Of a DNA stretch of 7,956 bases, positions 7,355 to 7,956 are shown in pieces. The notes beneath the pieces were generated by a model. It was not told where the DNA came from. It ran no database searches and saw only the letters and a program-made list of their open reading frames with translations. The stretch is taken from NCBI GenBank assembly GCA_903885865.1, contig CAISKH010000123.1:1-7956 (forward strand). The letters are read 5' to 3'. Origin of the DNA: an uncultured Mucilaginibacter sp. (GTDB taxonomy: Bacteria; Bacteroidota; Bacteroidia; Sphingobacteriales; Sphingobacteriaceae). Every line of letters starts with the position of its first letter. Within the stretch, counting starts at the first letter, position 1. The translations under genes and the position numbers were made by a program.

Positions 7355-7381
7355 CAAATTTAGCATATTTAAAGATACAAA
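7355..7381 (-). promoter_or_regulatory. Candidate Bacteroidota-type promoter for the MgtC-like gene
   Basis: On the minus strand TAAATTTG (7362-7355) is a perfect match to the Bacteroidota -7 element TAnnTTTG. A TTTG (7381-7378) lies 15 bases upstream as a possible -33 element, slightly closer than the usual 17-23 bases. Transcription would start near 7350 and leave a leader of about 60 bases before the ATG at 7287. A TTGAT/ATCAA pair (7333-7337 and 7352-7356) overlaps this region and may be chance. Confidence 0.42.
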
Positions 7382-7416
7382 TCCCGCAGGATAACACCCT
7401 ATATTCCGTCTTCAAA

Positions 7417-7956
7417 CTAAAGCTTCGCCTTCGCCGCCTGCATAAATTTACTGGCAAATACAAAGTCGTTCAGTTCTTTGTTATCGGTATGGGCAATTTC
7501 TTTATTGCTGCCTTCCCACCATTTTTGGCCGTTATGTAAAAAAATAACGTGTTCGCCAATGCCCATTACCGAGTTCATATCGTGGGTTACAATTACAGTA
7601 GTCATCTGGAATTCTTCGGTCAGCTCATTGATCAGGTCGTCAATCAGGATGGCGGTTTTTGGGTCGAGGCCCGAGTTGGGCTCATCAACAAACAAATATT
7701 TGGGCTGCATGGATATAGCGCGGGCTATACCCACCCTTTTTTTCATCCCGCCCGAAAGCTCGGAAGGGTATAGCGCATTGGTGCCCACGAGGTTAACCCG
7801 TTCAAGGCAAAAGTTGGCGCGTTCCAGCTTTTCCTCCTTTGATTTTTCGGTGAACAGGTTTAGCGGGAACATAATATTTTCTTCCACGGTCATTGAATCA
7901 AACAGCGCAGAGTTTTGAAACAGCATACCAATATGCGTGCGGATAGGCACCCGTTG
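7417..7956 (-). CDS. ABC transporter ATP-binding protein, MlaF-like (C-terminal part)
   Basis: ATPase subunit of an ABC transporter, most like the MlaF/Ttg2A group that energises phospholipid traffic between inner and outer membrane. The first part, with the Walker A loop, lies beyond the right edge; the frame stays open to 7956 and the stop is TAG at 7417-7419. Visible motifs in order are the Q-loop GMLFQNSALFDSMTVEEN (Q at bases 7915-7917), the ABC signature LSGGMKKR (7735-7758), Walker B YLFVDEP (from 7698 downward), the D-loop SGLD (7663-7674) and the switch histidine in VTHDM (7582-7584). All visible catalytic elements are intact. The residue after DEP is asparagine where threonine is common. 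The text around the Q-loop and the MKKR signature favour the MlaF group over other importers. No MCE (MlaD) or permease gene follows within the window; the permease would be expected upstream, outside it. Confidence 0.87.
   Translation of the reverse strand, partial: QRVPIRTHIGMLFQNSALFDSMTVEENIMFPLNLFTEKSKEEKLERANFCLERVNLVGTNALYPSELSGGMKKRVGIARAISMQPKYLFVDEPNSGLDPKTAILIDDLINELTEEFQMTTVIVTHDMNSVMGIGEHVIFLHNGQKWWEGSNKEIAHTDNKELNDFVFASKFMQAAKAKL

Noticed and set aside
7478..7918. Open frame of 146 codons on the plus strand antisense to the ABC ATPase
   Set aside because: The opposite strand encodes intact ABC motifs over the same stretch; the antisense protein is low-complexity Ser-rich and unrecognisable.

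Overview
The window looks like chromosomal DNA of a Bacteroidota bacterium, most likely from the Sphingobacteriaceae (Mucilaginibacter/Pedobacter-like). The basis is the protein character throughout, the AT-rich intergenic DNA without strong Shine-Dalgarno sequences, and a TAnnTTTG-type promoter element upstream of one gene. No database search was possible, so the genus-level idea is inference. No rRNA, tRNA, insertion sequence, CRISPR array or phage gene was seen.

Left part (1-3860, minus strand): a tight three-gene cassette imuA-imuB-dnaE2, the inducible translesion-synthesis 'mutasome'. ImuA is a RecA-like accessory protein without a recognisable P-loop. ImuB is a catalytically degenerate Y-family polymerase relative with a candidate clamp-binding motif. 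DnaE2 is the error-prone C-family polymerase; its C-terminal half lies beyond the left edge. The genes are 3 and 6 bases apart, so co-transcription and a joint role in damage tolerance and mutagenesis are well supported.

Middle (3861-5215): an 89-base AT-rich intergenic region with a nested inverted repeat separates imuA from a divergent gene for a 90-residue protein I do not recognise. After a 203-base gap comes an MtfA-like (M90) zinc peptidase with an N-terminal membrane anchor, on the plus strand.

Right part (5216-7956, minus strand): a PPK2-family polyphosphate kinase lies downstream of a 427-residue MgtC/SapB-DUF4010 membrane protein, with a candidate promoter upstream of the latter. 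At the right edge is the C-terminal part of an ABC ATPase resembling MlaF, the ATPase of phospholipid transport; its P-loop lies outside the window.

Most of the window is recognisable housekeeping or accessory biology. The least explained part is the divergent imuA/90-residue-protein junction with its dyad, where an unknown small gene and a possible operator sit at the head of a mutagenesis operon.
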